A stretch of 64,000 nucleotides of DNA from Misgurnus anguillicaudatus. Its lineage: Eukaryota; Chordata; Actinopteri; Cypriniformes; Cobitidae. The notes under the pieces are model-generated. The model made no database searches and was not told the origin of the DNA. It saw only the letters and a list, made by a program, of their open reading frames with translations. Positions 24,030 through 34,900 of the stretch are shown one piece after another. The position numbers were made by a program, and so were the translations under genes. How positions within the stretch are numbered: position 1 is the stretch's first letter; every line of letters starts with the position of its first letter. The stretch is from the NCBI RefSeq assembly GCF_027580225.2, contig NC_073340.2, forward strand, positions 18,298,001 through 18,362,000, read 5' to 3'.

Positions 24030-26183
24030 ATGAGTGATACAGAGAATACTTCAGCTGACACTGAACCACCTGTCAGAGTTTGCTTAACCTTGCAGGACAG
24101 TGAGGGTCAAATCAGTGACAATGAAAACAGTGGCAGTAGCACCCACATTTCCCCCACTTAGACCAATATTGCATCTGGTGATGGAGGTCCTCCTCCAACA
24201 AAGACCAAGAGGACTTCTGCAGTATGGGACTCTTTCACTGTTTCTGAAAGTGATCCCTCCAAAGCCATTTGCAAGCTTTGCAAGTCCAAGCTAAGCAGAG
24301 GCAGAGATGCAAAACATTACACCACAACAACTCTACATAACCATCTGCTATATGTCCATCACATGAGAAAGCCCACTGTATCAGCCACCTCCTCTCCTCT
24401 TCCTTCTAAGGTCACTGGTGTTAAGCTGGGTGCTGCTAAGGGCTCACATTCATCTTCCTCTTCACCAATACTCACTGCATTTGCAGCAAAGCAGCCATTC
24501 TCAGCAAACCATCCCTGGGCAAAACAAATTACAGAGATGATTGGTAAAATGATCTGCACTGATCTTGAACCTTTCTCTGTGGTGGAGAGGAGAGGCTTTA
24601 AGCAACTTGTTGGCTTTTTAGAGCCCAAGTATAAGATCCCATCAAGTCACTATTTCAGTCAAACTGTAGTGCCTGAGCTGTATGAGGCAATGAGAGAAGA
24701 GTTGGTCCAGTCACTTAAGGCAGCTGAAGGAGGTGTCATCAACCTCACTACAGATCTTTGGACCAGCAATCACAATGCACATGCATATCTCTATCTTACT
24801 GGGCACTGGTGTGAACGTGTAGGGGAAGCTTCAGTACAGAGGAAAGCAGGGCTGCTAAAAGTTGGTGTGCTGGACATTGAGCACACATCAAACAACATTC
24901 TGTGCTGCCTTAAGGAAAAGATGAGAGAGTGGGAAGAGTCTGCGGGTCAGTCTGTCACAATACGGTTTGTTGTTTCAGATAATGCAGCCAACATGGTGAA
25001 AGCTTTGACTGAATATGGGCACATTCGTTGCGTGTCCTATACGCTTCACTTGGTGGTGATCAAAGCACTGGAGAAGAACAGGGTTGTGACATCCCTTCTC
25101 TCCAAAGCCAGGAGCATATCTGGCCATGTTCATCGCTCAAGCAAAGCCAGCAACAGACTACACGAGCTGCAAACACAATTGAACCTCCCCCAGCACACGC
25201 TCAAAACCGATATAAAAACAAGGTGGAACTATACGTTCTACATGCTCCACCGGCTGGTGGAGCAGCGCAGGGCTGTGCAGATTATGACACAGGAGTCTAA
25301 CATGGGTAGAGCTCCAACAATCATCTATCCAAATGAGTGGGGGTTAGCATCAGACATGCGCACTGTTCTTAGTCCTTTTGAGGAAGTCACACGGGCACTC
25401 TCAAAACACAGCGCCTCCATCTCTGAGGTCATCCCCCTCCTGCATGGCCTCTGCTTCATCATCAGGTCACTGCATGTGGGAGGTCTTGCAGCTGGTGAGG
25501 AATCTGAGGATGAATCTGATCAGTTCATGGCTGTTGATGATGATCAGGATGCCACAGTGGGGCTGGGCCAAGATGAGTCCAGGGAAAAGTTAGGCACAGC
25601 AGCAAGGAAACTGGCAGCCAGTCTGAGCAAAGAATTAGAATGGCGTTTCGAACCAATTTTTGCAAACTCCACATTTCTGCTTGCCACTCTTCTTGACCCC
25701 AGATATAAGGTCAGCTGTTTTCCAAACAATGTTGATGTTGAGGCACTGAAGAGGACATTACTCCTCAGGATGGGCCTCTGTGACCCTGTGGCTACACCTG
25801 CAAGAAACACAGAAGAGACACCTGCCACCAGCAGCCCTTCAGTCTTGTCTTTCCTGCAGAAAAAGAAATCGGCTATGCCAATGAGGACACATTTACCATC
25901 AGGTGATGTGGAGGCCTACCTGACAGACGGGGACATCAGCCTTACCGATGACCCAGTGAAATACTGGTCAGGCAAGCTTCAGTGCTGGCCCAATCTTGCA
26001 CGCTTTGCACTGCAGCATCTCAGTTGTCCACCTATAAGTGTCCAGTCTGAGCGTGTTTTTAGCACAGCTGGAAATGTGGTCAGTTCACAGCGTGCAAACT
26101 TAGACCCTAGCCATGTGGAACAACTGGTCTTCATCAAAGTCAATGCAGATCTGAAAAACAGCGTCGGACTATTTGATTCGTAG
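24030..26183 (+). pseudogene. ZBED-like hAT transposase with one nonsense codon
   Basis: From ATG at 24030 the frame runs 718 codons with a single in-frame TAG at 24159-24161. Downstream is a BED finger (ICKLCKSKLSRG... LHNHLLYVHH), then the hAT RNase-H-like core with NLTTDLWTSNHNAHAY and FVVSDNAANMVKAL. The insertion-domain motif is CVSYTLHLVV, where family members usually carry a His (CxxH), replaced here by Tyr. The C-terminal dimerisation block includes CPPISVQSERVFSTAG and SQRANLDPSHVEQLVF. The ATG at 24363 lies after the finger and would give a 606-residue product lacking DNA binding. Apart from the stop the frame is intact, so the copy is young. Confidence 0.85.
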
Positions 26184-26230
26184 AATACACTCCCCCCGCT
26201 CTCTATCTCTCTCGCTTTCCCTCTTACGCA

Positions 26231-26243
<13 letters not shown>

Positions 26244-26314
<71 letters not shown>
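26244..26314. repeat. (CA)n microsatellite
   Basis: A run of roughly 34 CA dinucleotides follows a CT-rich stretch just after the hAT transposase stop codon, within the transposon. It is probably polymorphic. ORFs reading Thr-His or Cys-Val runs here are artefacts. Confidence 0.95.
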
Positions 26315-26319
<5 letters not shown>

Positions 26320-26472
26320 TCACCTGATGTGGAAATAAAAAATAACCTAAAAATAAAATAAAACTGATCATAAAGAAATTAAAAGTTAAAGAAAGTTATG
26401 TTGTTCATTACATTTTACTTCATAATTCATATGGTTAACAGATACAGATAATGCTGTACTCGCTCATCCCTA

Positions 26473-27190
26473 CAGCCTACAGAAATCTGTGACCTCTCTC
26501 TGTTTCATTCAGAATTGCAATAATGTTACTCAAATTCAGTCTGGTGATGTCTAATCTCATCTGTAATATATCATCAAATGCATTTTGATCTGATGTTAAC
26601 ACTTACACACACAGCAGGGTCACACAATCTGGCGGACAGTGGGGACAGCCTGCCGAGGTCTGTGGCCTCTCTCTGTTTCATTCAGAATTACAATAATGTT
26701 ATCCAAATTAAAATTTCATTTTTTATTAAAAAAGATTGCGGTTCTGGATGAGGCGGGGGGGGGTCGCAGATTTCGGTGGGCTGTTTGTACTGTCCGTCAG
26801 ATTGTGTGTGTAACCTTAAATGGCAACAGCCCCAAGTAAAAAAACAAAACATTTGTGATGTTCTGGTATTTTAGAACCTATTTCGCGTTATTTTAATCAG
26901 CGCGTTCGTTTCTCACGAAGTCTGAGTGCTTCATTCATACGATAGACTAAAGCGAGCGAGGGTAAATGACGTCTTGGCTCAGTGGGCGGTCACGTAAATC
27001 GTTAGAAATTCCCTTGCCGCTTACGATTGTGGCCCTGTCCCAAATGGCGCACTTCATGTCGACTTTCGGTCTCGTGGCCTTAAATTGCGCGTGCTCGCTT
27101 AGTCTACGAGTCCGTAGGGTGTCCCATCTGTCATTATTACGCTTTGAAGTGTGCTTATCAACGCCTCCTTTGCCCCCTTGATGCGGTCTT
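26473..27190. other. Spacer without recognised gene
   Basis: A segment of about 50 bp ('gacctctctctgtttcatt' and following) near 26489 recurs near 26665 as 'ggcctctctctgtttcatt', an imperfect direct repeat spaced about 175 bp apart. A G-run of nine lies near 26755. Nothing else is recognised. Confidence 0.5.
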
Positions 27191-28677
27191 CAGCGAACAG
27201 CTAACAATTTTTGGTTCCCAGAACGTTCTGGGAACGTTAGCTCATGGTTCCCAGAACGTTCCCAGAACAGTTACCCTAACGTTCCCTGCTGGTTCCCCAG
27301 GAAAGTTTTCTTGACGTCAATAGAACGTTCCCTCTAGGTTTTGAGAACGTCCTCATAACCTTGTGCGAACGTTAGGGGAACGTTCTCCTAACGTTGCGCT
27401 AACGGTCCCCTAACGTTAGTTTAACGTTCCCACAACGTTCTGATAACGTTCCCCTAACCTCTATATTGTTATATGCCTATATGCAAATAATCTAAGACTA
27501 AAAATGCTAAATTAAAGTACATAACTATATAAATAACAACCTCTACATTGTGATATCCCTGAATGCAAATAATCAGACTAAACATCATGTGTTAAACAGT
27601 GTTTATTGTTTAGAGAACATGAACTGGAGCTTATTTTTAATAAAAAAAATAACTCAACATCGCATATTGTATTTAGATAACATTGTACAATATATAAATA
27701 ATGACTTCAAGATATAGAGGACATAAAACAGATATTTATTGACAAATACATACACTTTACAGATCTTACCATGCAGTTAGTCGCCAATCCGTTTTTAGAT
27801 CGTACAATATTAAAAGCTTTTCCCTTACATCATATTCTATTCATAAGCCGTGTCAAATCGACCGGAAATCGTTAAAATATAGTTTTGTTCACACATATTT
27901 AAGTTAACGTTACAAAATGAAGAAAGAGGTAAAATGATTAGCTAAATAATGTAGTCTTTGAGGTAAAAAAAGACAAATAAAACATTTCAGTCAGTTTAAC
28001 GAATCTTACCAGAGCAGTTAGCCGCCTAGCTAACTTTATATAACTTTATCTTGTTTTTACATCAAACAAAAGCTTCTAACACCCATATTGTCTTCATATA
28101 GACTTTAAAATCGATCGAAAACCACTAAAATATATATTTGTTCTCTGATATATAAGTTAATAAATGACGAAAAAAGTAAAGAAATCTGTAAAATAATGTT
28201 TGTCTCTGAGGTAAAATTAAACGACCGTGAGTGACGTGAGTTGGCAAGCACGTTCTGGAGGAGCGTAGCAGTAAAGCGCGTGCTGCAGCAGTGGAGCGCG
28301 CACATCAGACTTGCGCACTAATTAAGGAATACTTGGATTTAAAGATGTTTTCACTTAATTTCCTCAAAAAAATTGGATGAAAAGCAGCAGTAGTGAACAC
28401 ACACGGAGCAGTGGGCATTCACTGCGCTGCCATAGGGGCTTTACCATCCATTATTAAAGTGTATTCATTATATCTTAAAAAACCTACAGGGAACCTTCTG
28501 GGAACGTTCTCTTTAGGTTATAAAATTAGAAAAAAAAAACATAAAAATAACCTTCTGGGAACGTTCTCTCTAGGTTATTATAAATATAACCTACAGGGAA
28601 CGTTCCCAGAACGTTCTTATTTGGTTCCCAAAAAAATAACAAAATGGGAACCATCAGGGAAAGTTATGTGTTTGCTG
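27191..28677. mobile_element. Non-autonomous DNA transposon with AACGTTCC repeat arrays at its ends
   Basis: The left end CAGCGAACAGCTAAC and the right end (inward CAGCAAACACATAAC) are imperfect inverted repeats. Inside each end lies an array of overlapping motifs GGGAACGTTC/GAACGTTCCC: about 15 occurrences at 27218-27455 and about 6 at 28488-28655, mostly palindromic. The middle is AT-rich non-coding sequence. Multiple terminal palindromic sub-repeats look like transposase-binding arrays. The superfamily is not assignable by eye. Confidence 0.65.
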
Positions 28678-29324
28678 GGTGGTCACAGAATTCGATAGGT
28701 AACAGAATTCGGTACAACACCTGAACTCGCATTGTACACACCGCCCTCCAGTGCGCATGCTCACACGCCATCTACGGCGAGCCCCGAGGGGAAAATGTAT
28801 TGCACACAGATCACAATGCAAATGCACTCGGTCTCGCATAAAATTCAAATCAACTCAAACTTACTGGTTAAGTCTGTTACAAAAATGATCTTCTGTAATA
28901 TCGTACATCCGCAAAAGGTTTGCTAGTGCTTACATCTTTAAAAAGTTTGTCGTAAAGGAAATATACTGGAGCCTACAACTGAAAAGCATCATTTGTAAAT
29001 TTGTATTTGCTGTTCAATCACTGTTTACCAATAAATACAAAGGCGTGCATATGTATAGCTCTGATTCGTTTGAATTAAGAGTATTATGTTAAGTTTGAAT
29101 TGGGAGAAATTATAGGCAAATAACGTAACATTTCTCGGTTCGTTTGCAAGTAAACACACACTGACGAATATGCATTGTTGCTTTGAATAAAAGGGTCCGC
29201 CAAATGGAATGGATTAGCTAAAATAGACAAACATCAAACCACACCCCGTTGCATCTGAAAGAACGCGTGAACGCGCCGCGCGCTCAAACACGATTGATGT
29301 ATCCATGAAGTCGATACTACAAAG
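28678..29324. promoter_or_regulatory. Upstream region of gna13 copy 2
   Basis: The about 650 bases before the copy 2 start codon carry an ATAAAAGG TATA-like word near 29187 and a GC-rich 'gaacgcgtgaacgcgccgcgcgc' region at about 29262-29284. Similarity to copy 1 begins only about 20 bases before the start codon ('ccatgaagtcgatac'), so the two genes have different upstream sequence. This is the more plausible ancestral promoter, but no transcription start is proven. Confidence 0.35.
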
Positions 29325-32300
29325 ATGGGGGATTTCTTGCCCTCCCGGATTGCTATGGTTTGTATTCCCAATTGTCTCCTCTCTCACAGCGAAGTCGATC
29401 AAATCAGAAAGTCTAAGGAGATCGATAAAAGCCTTTCTCGCGAGAAGACCTATGTGAAGAAACTGGTGAAGATATTGTTGTTAGGAGCTGGCGAAAGTGG
29501 CAAGTCAACTTTCCTCAAACAAATGCGAATAATTCATGGGGAGGACTTCGATCAGCGGGCAAAAGAAGAGTTTCGGGCTACGATCTACAGCAATGTTATC
29601 AAAGGTAACGTTACCTCACCAAAAGCTAAAAATCGATACGGGCTTGTTTGTTAAACATTATTAAAAGTGTCCGACTTTATCGTGCTGTAATTGTAACGGC
29701 AGGTGGAAGTGTTTGACGATGTTTTCGTGTAAGCAGCCACTCTCGAAAACTTTCGGTTGTTCAGTCAGCGCATAGACGACGTAAAAGGTCGAAGGTTTTA
29801 GGCGTGGGGTTTGTCGAGCAACAGTTATGTGCATTTATCTAATATATTGGAACAGAAAGAAACAAACCTCTCCCTAAAACATTTGTATTTGTGACCCATA
29901 TGCAAACCTTTCAATAAAACCTTTCATATCTGGTGTCATCGGTATATCGCGTACCTACCTGGTCTGGTTCACCTGGCAGATAATTTTTTTTATCACTTAG
30001 TGACATGTGCATCTTTTCAAAAAATTATTTTTTTATTAATGCACTTTCGTTCAAAATGGCATGTTAGTAGCATAACAATAACCAGATTCTCATCTTTATA
30101 ATTGTTTGTTCATAGTGAAACATGGGTTCCTCCCACTGAGAATGAATTATCTTATGGTCTCTTTAGGTATCAGGGTACTGGTGGATGCCCGTGAGAAACT
30201 TCATATTCCTTGGGGAGACCCCGATAACCAGGTCCATGGGGAGACGGTTATGGCTTTTGACACCCGCTCATCCATGATGGCCAAAGGGATGGTGGAGACC
30301 AAAGTCTTTATGAACTACTTGCCCTCCATCCGTGCCCTGTGGCAAGACAGCGGTATTCAGAATGCTTATGACAGACGGCGAGAGTTTCAGCTGGTAAATG
30401 TCAAATGGTCTTTCTCTCATTTTGTTTGACATAATTAAATGATTGAGCTCTCATTTACAAATAATACAGAGTTGTGTCTGTATTTCATTCGCCTGATAGT
30501 TTCATTTGTTCATAGTGATCCTCAAGCAGTGTTGGGTGATGGGGTCTCTTAAGTCATTTTCATAGGATTTATGTGAGTGTTGGGTCATGTTCTTTTAGGG
30601 ATCTGTAGTGAAACAGCTTTGTATTGGAAAGTACTGCAGATAAACAAATTGTTTTCTATGATACTGTATTCCATGTTTTTCATTTTTTTAATCCATGCAC
30701 AATGCAATGTTCATAGTATAATTCCTACTGGTCATGCATTTGGAATGTAATTAGGGATCATTTTTAATTTGATTGAAATTTATATTTATTTACATTTAGC
30801 AGACTTTTTTTATCCAAAGCAGCTTTCAAAAGAGAGTATTTTGTCAAACTATGTTGACAAGTTGGAATAGAGTTTAGAGATCGATAAGACAATTTATTAC
30901 AACCAGTCCGCAATGAATTAAACATTTAAGAGATTGTGTCTCTGTGTGTTGTCGACATAGTTTGACTGATTTGGGGACAGTTGAAGTGACATGAGTGCAC
31001 ATGAGCACGAGGACTCTGATGAAGATGTAATTGTGCATTGAAACGTTACTGTTGTGCACCTTTATTAAAATATTTTTATACAGACATCTGTGCTGCACCG
31101 GCGATCCCTTGTTTTGCACATGAGCTTAGTTTGCATTTCAGTTATGAAAATAAAATCAATCATGTCAAGATGTAGACTAAACATGACTGAGATTAGTTCA
31201 AGTTTGATTTATTTTTGAAGTTTTAATGTATAAACATTCGTGTGCTGTGTAGTCTTATTTTCCTGATTTTGAGTTAGGCAAAGTAGCAGTGTAGTGTATC
31301 ACAATAGTGTCTGTCTTGGTAGGACAAGCATACAGTATTTTTTGTAATCTTGCTTTAAATTGACAGGTAAGTGTAGGACAACAGGAAAGTAGGGCTAGAA
31401 ATTCAAACCTGCGTTTTTGGGAACAATGTTTCATGACACTGACAGTCATGATAGTTCACACACTGGATATCTAATTTTGTTTTTCTTTTCTCTTTAGGGT
31501 GAATCTGTGAAATACTTTCTGGACAATGTGGATAAACTTGGAGAACCGGTAAACACTTATGTTTTGTGTCCTTTCATTGTAACAGCAATATTTAGTGCAT
31601 TAAACTGGGTTTTATATGACCATTGCTAATAAAAAAGCAACTGTGGATAACATAATTTAATGACAGCAACAGATATGAACACAAAATAGTTTAACATAAT
31701 TTACTTAAGTCTCTAAAATGGAAATTAAAACACTAAACACTTTTATAAAATCACACCACACATGATCACATCCTGCAACCTTTGGATCAAATATATGCTC
31801 CTTATCACAGTGCACCATGTAAAGGGCATAGATATGACTATTTGCTGAGGACACCTTACAAGCAGAGAATAAATGTAAAAAAAATACATACTTTGGATAG
31901 AAAAAGATGCTCTATGATCTAGAGTTGGTCTAAATTTGGACATTGACACCTAAGAATCTAAACAAATCTGCAAAAGTTTTAGCAGAAAGCAAAGTAGAAC
32001 TCTTAATGTGTGAGATGAAATGTGATCTTGTTTTTTAGGACAAAGGCTTCAAAAGTTGTAACCAAAGGTAAAGTGAACTAATGGGGTGGGGTGGGGACGT
32101 GGGAGTGTCTTTCATATATATGCCTTTAAGAAGATCACGTGTATTGAATGTTAATGTGTGCATCACATATGATAAAAACAATAACTTGTAAACTTCAAAA
32201 TTAAAAACAACAAAGATTATTTACACTAAACACTTGAAAATACATTTACATGAACAATATTTTATAATTATTATGAAAATCTTATTAAGAGACACAGAAC

Positions 32301-33481
32301 TGGCTACTTAAAACAAAGCCACTGAAATAAAGCCTGCATAATTGAGTTGACAAATTAAAGTGAGTATCGATAACCGGCCATTTCATTGGCTAAATCATAC
32401 AGTTTACATGTTGACTTTATTATTGTATTCTTTATCTCTTCGCTGATTGGTAAAAACATAAATATTCACAATAAATGGTGAACAGTAAGAAAAAAATGCA
32501 CGTGTTAGTAAGATCTACTGTAAAACTCATAAGGCGATTAATTGGCAATCCCAGACATTCGCATTCGAATAGGATTAGATTTCTGAGAGGACCACAGAAT
32601 TTGCCAAAAAACAGTAAGTACATTTCTCAGGAATTTTTTTTACAGAGATCATGAGACGAAAAGTAGACTTGGCACATTCGGACAGGATTAATAGCACAAA
32701 CTGCGTCTATAAAAAGTCAGTTTCTCAAACTTCTTACCGTCAGAATAGGACTTTTGATCAAACTGTGTGTAATATTTGGAATTAACGCCCTTCTGTGAAT
32801 TTGCAGAATGGACACAATATAATATATCTGTCTTTTACTGATTTGTGGTGCACAGTTTATAACCATATTAGGTTTCTTATCCGATTTTTATTTCCATTTA
32901 ATGTACAGGATTACTTGCCCACCCAAAAAGATATACTTCTGGCACGGAAGCCCACCAAGGGTATCTATGAGTATGACTTTAAGATCAGGAATGTTCCTTT
33001 CAAGATGGTAGATGTGGGAGGGCAGCGGTCGGAGCGTAAGCGATGGTTTGAGTGCTTTGACGGCATAACCTCCATCCTCTTCCTAGTCTCATCCAGCGAG
33101 TACGATCAGGTGCTTATGGAAGATCGGCAGACCAACAGGCTCTCTGAGTCGCTCAACATCTTCGAGACGATCGTCAACAATCGTGTCTTCGCCAAAGTCT
33201 CCATCATCCTTTTTCTCAATAAGACAGACTTGCTGGAAGAGAAAGTTGAGAAAGTGAACATCAAGGACTATTTCCCAGATTTCACCGGGGATCCCCACAA
33301 ACTCCTGGATGTGCAGACGTTCCTGGTGAAGTGCTTCCATAACAAGCGTCGGGGGGAACAGCAGAAATTTCTTTACCATCACTTCACCACTGCCATTAAC
33401 ACGGAGAACATTCGCCTCGTCTTTCGTGATGTCAAAGACACCATATTACATGATAATCTTAAACAGCTTATATTAAGTTGA
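29325..33481 (+). CDS. gna13: G protein alpha-13 subunit, tandem copy 2 (canonical)
   Basis: Exons 29325-29604, 30167-30393, 31498-31548 and 32909-33481 encode 376 residues (human GNA13 has 377). N-terminus MGDFLPSR with Cys13 and Cys17; P-loop GAGESGKST at 54-62; switch I Arg199/Thr202; DVGGQ at 221-225 with the GTPase Gln225; NKTD at 290-293; TTAINTENI; and a tail [14 protein letters not shown] matching the family's receptor-contacting helix. The role known for the family is GPCR coupling to RhoGEFs (ARHGEF1/11/12) and RhoA at the plasma membrane. Splice sites are consensus. Intron positions equal those of copy 1. A start 53 bases earlier in the transcript ('atgtatcc') would be out of frame; ATG 29325 matches family N-termini. 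Confidence 0.95.
31007..31115. mobile_element. 109-bp insertion in gna13 copy 2 intron 2
   Basis: Flanked by a perfect 10-bp direct repeat GCACATGAGC (30997-31006 and 31116-31125). Copy 1 has a single uninterrupted 'gcacatgagcttggtttgc' at the homologous place. The insert contains 'gatgaagatgtaattgtgc', 'cattgaaacgttactgt' and 'tattaaaatatttt', wording seen in dispersed fish retroelement fragments. Its class is uncertain; duplication length suggests a target-primed or small LTR/SINE-derived event. Confidence 0.75.
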
Positions 33482-34900
33482 GTAAATGGCACAAGACATT
33501 CCATTTTAATTAGGTTTTTAGTTTATTTAATACAAACAACAAGTGGTTCTATACATGAAGAGTTTCGTTGCAAAAAGAGGTGACTCCGTTTTTTATTTTT
33601 CAGAAATCTCATATTTTGATTGTGCATTTCAATTTATATCAATTCAACTGCAGTTGGTTTGTTTTAATTTAAACCTTCATAACTTAAAAAATACAGCTAA
33701 GTAGCACCATAAAACAAAATAATAACATGATAACATAATAATAAACATGTTTTGACAAAAATTTTAAAAACGGAGTTATCTCGTTTTGCAACGAAACTCT
33801 TCACATATTGTGGTTAAAAACGGATTGGATGATAATTATGCACACTTTAAAGTTATTGCATGACATTACTGTCATATAAGTGACAGGAATTTGATATAAG
33901 CCAAGAGGCAAACCTTTCGAAGCTTGTTGTAGCTATATCAGATATGCTAAGGAATGGTCCTCAGTTATTCACCAAAATGCTGTAATTATAATGGTTTACT
34001 GTATGTTTATAAATGTGTATGTTGTATGTAATAATAACACTCCAGTAACTCAAAGGTATAACACCCAGTTTTGGTAAAGCCTTTTAAAAAGTGAAAGCTC
34101 AGGGCTATAAATCTTTCTTTCAAACAGCTCTTCTGCATTTTTGTTGACAATAAAGTAATACAATTAAGGTACTTTTGTACTTAAATTTGTCATGTATAAG
34201 AAAAGGGAAAGTATCTTTAGACAGCCACCATTAAAGCTTGTACAGAATGTTTCTCTGTAAAATTTGTAATATTTTTTAAATCCTACTCTGACATTTTTTT
34301 TACCCAGCGTTTTTATCTTTAACAAATCTCTACATTTACCACTAAAGGCTGTTCTAATTTGTCATTTACTGGCTATTGACCAGTAAAGATACAGAATTTC
34401 TTATAAGCCCTTATACCCATATTGAGTGGTTGAAATTTGTATATTTTATCGTTTTTGTAATGAATTTACTTTAAAATTAAAAGCTTCTGTGTAGGTTGAG
34501 GTGGATAGCTTTAGCTCAGGGTTTTGTAAAATGGCTCTTGACACAGTCCGTGTGTATTCTGGTTTAATGGTTAGTACAGCTTTTGGAGTGTATTCTTACA
34601 TGCCAAAGAATTCACTTTTGTTTGCCTTAAATATATCTATACAAAACTGTTTCATTTAAGATAGCAACAGAAGCTGCTTTGATTTAAGACGAATAAAAAT
34701 GTGTTGATCAATAGACCAAGGCTTAATGAAAGCACTGTAATGTGACTGTTAGAGGTAAATGGGTTTAGTGGATTGCCTACATTAAAACTCTGTGTTCTCG
34801 TACAATGCAATAATCACATTCTTTTTGTATAGTGTTTTTTTTTTTTTTGTAATGTGTAAATTCTTTCAAATATAAAAACATTTTACTTACAGGCTCTGAG
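33482..34900 (+). other. Likely 3' UTR of gna13 copy 2
   Basis: AT-rich non-coding sequence following the stop codon. Possible polyadenylation signals: 'aataaag' at about 34150 and 'gaataaaaatg' at 34692. A foldback MITE sits 75 bases after the stop. No ORF of interest. The true 3' end cannot be set from sequence alone. Confidence 0.4.
33556..33802. mobile_element. MITE with 38-bp inverted ends in the gna13 3' UTR
   Basis: The left end tgaagagtttcgttgcaaaa continues to 'gactccgttttt'; the right end is its inverted copy 'aaaaacggagttatctcgt...gcaacgaaactcttca'. I count about three mismatches over 38 bp. It lies just after the gna13 copy 2 stop codon, so a transcript through it could form a long hairpin. 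It is absent from copy 1. Confidence 0.8.

Larger units (their letters stand above)
23175..26472 (+). mobile_element. hAT transposon with BED-finger transposase
   Basis: The left end TAGAGATGAGCCGGAGT pairs with a right end whose inward reading is TAGGGATGAGCGAGTAC, so the ends form imperfect inverted repeats. It is about 3.3 kb and encodes a ZBED-like transposase. The 5' non-coding part (23320-24000) is itself duplicated: 'cagctctctgtctc', 'tccattaacgtttagggtt' and 'ttttacttcgggttgtaa' occur twice, and 'gactgtctgacac'-type segments also repeat. I find no matching 8-bp target duplication, so one flank may have been rearranged. Confidence 0.75.

Noticed and set aside
26173..26371. ORFs with Thr-His or Cys-Val runs on both strands
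   Set aside because: They are frames through the (CA)n repeat after the hAT transposase.
27218..27455. AACGTTCC array considered as CRISPR-like or as a host enhancer
   Set aside because: Units overlap with no unique spacers, and matching arrays at the other end of the element with inverted termini fit transposon ends better.
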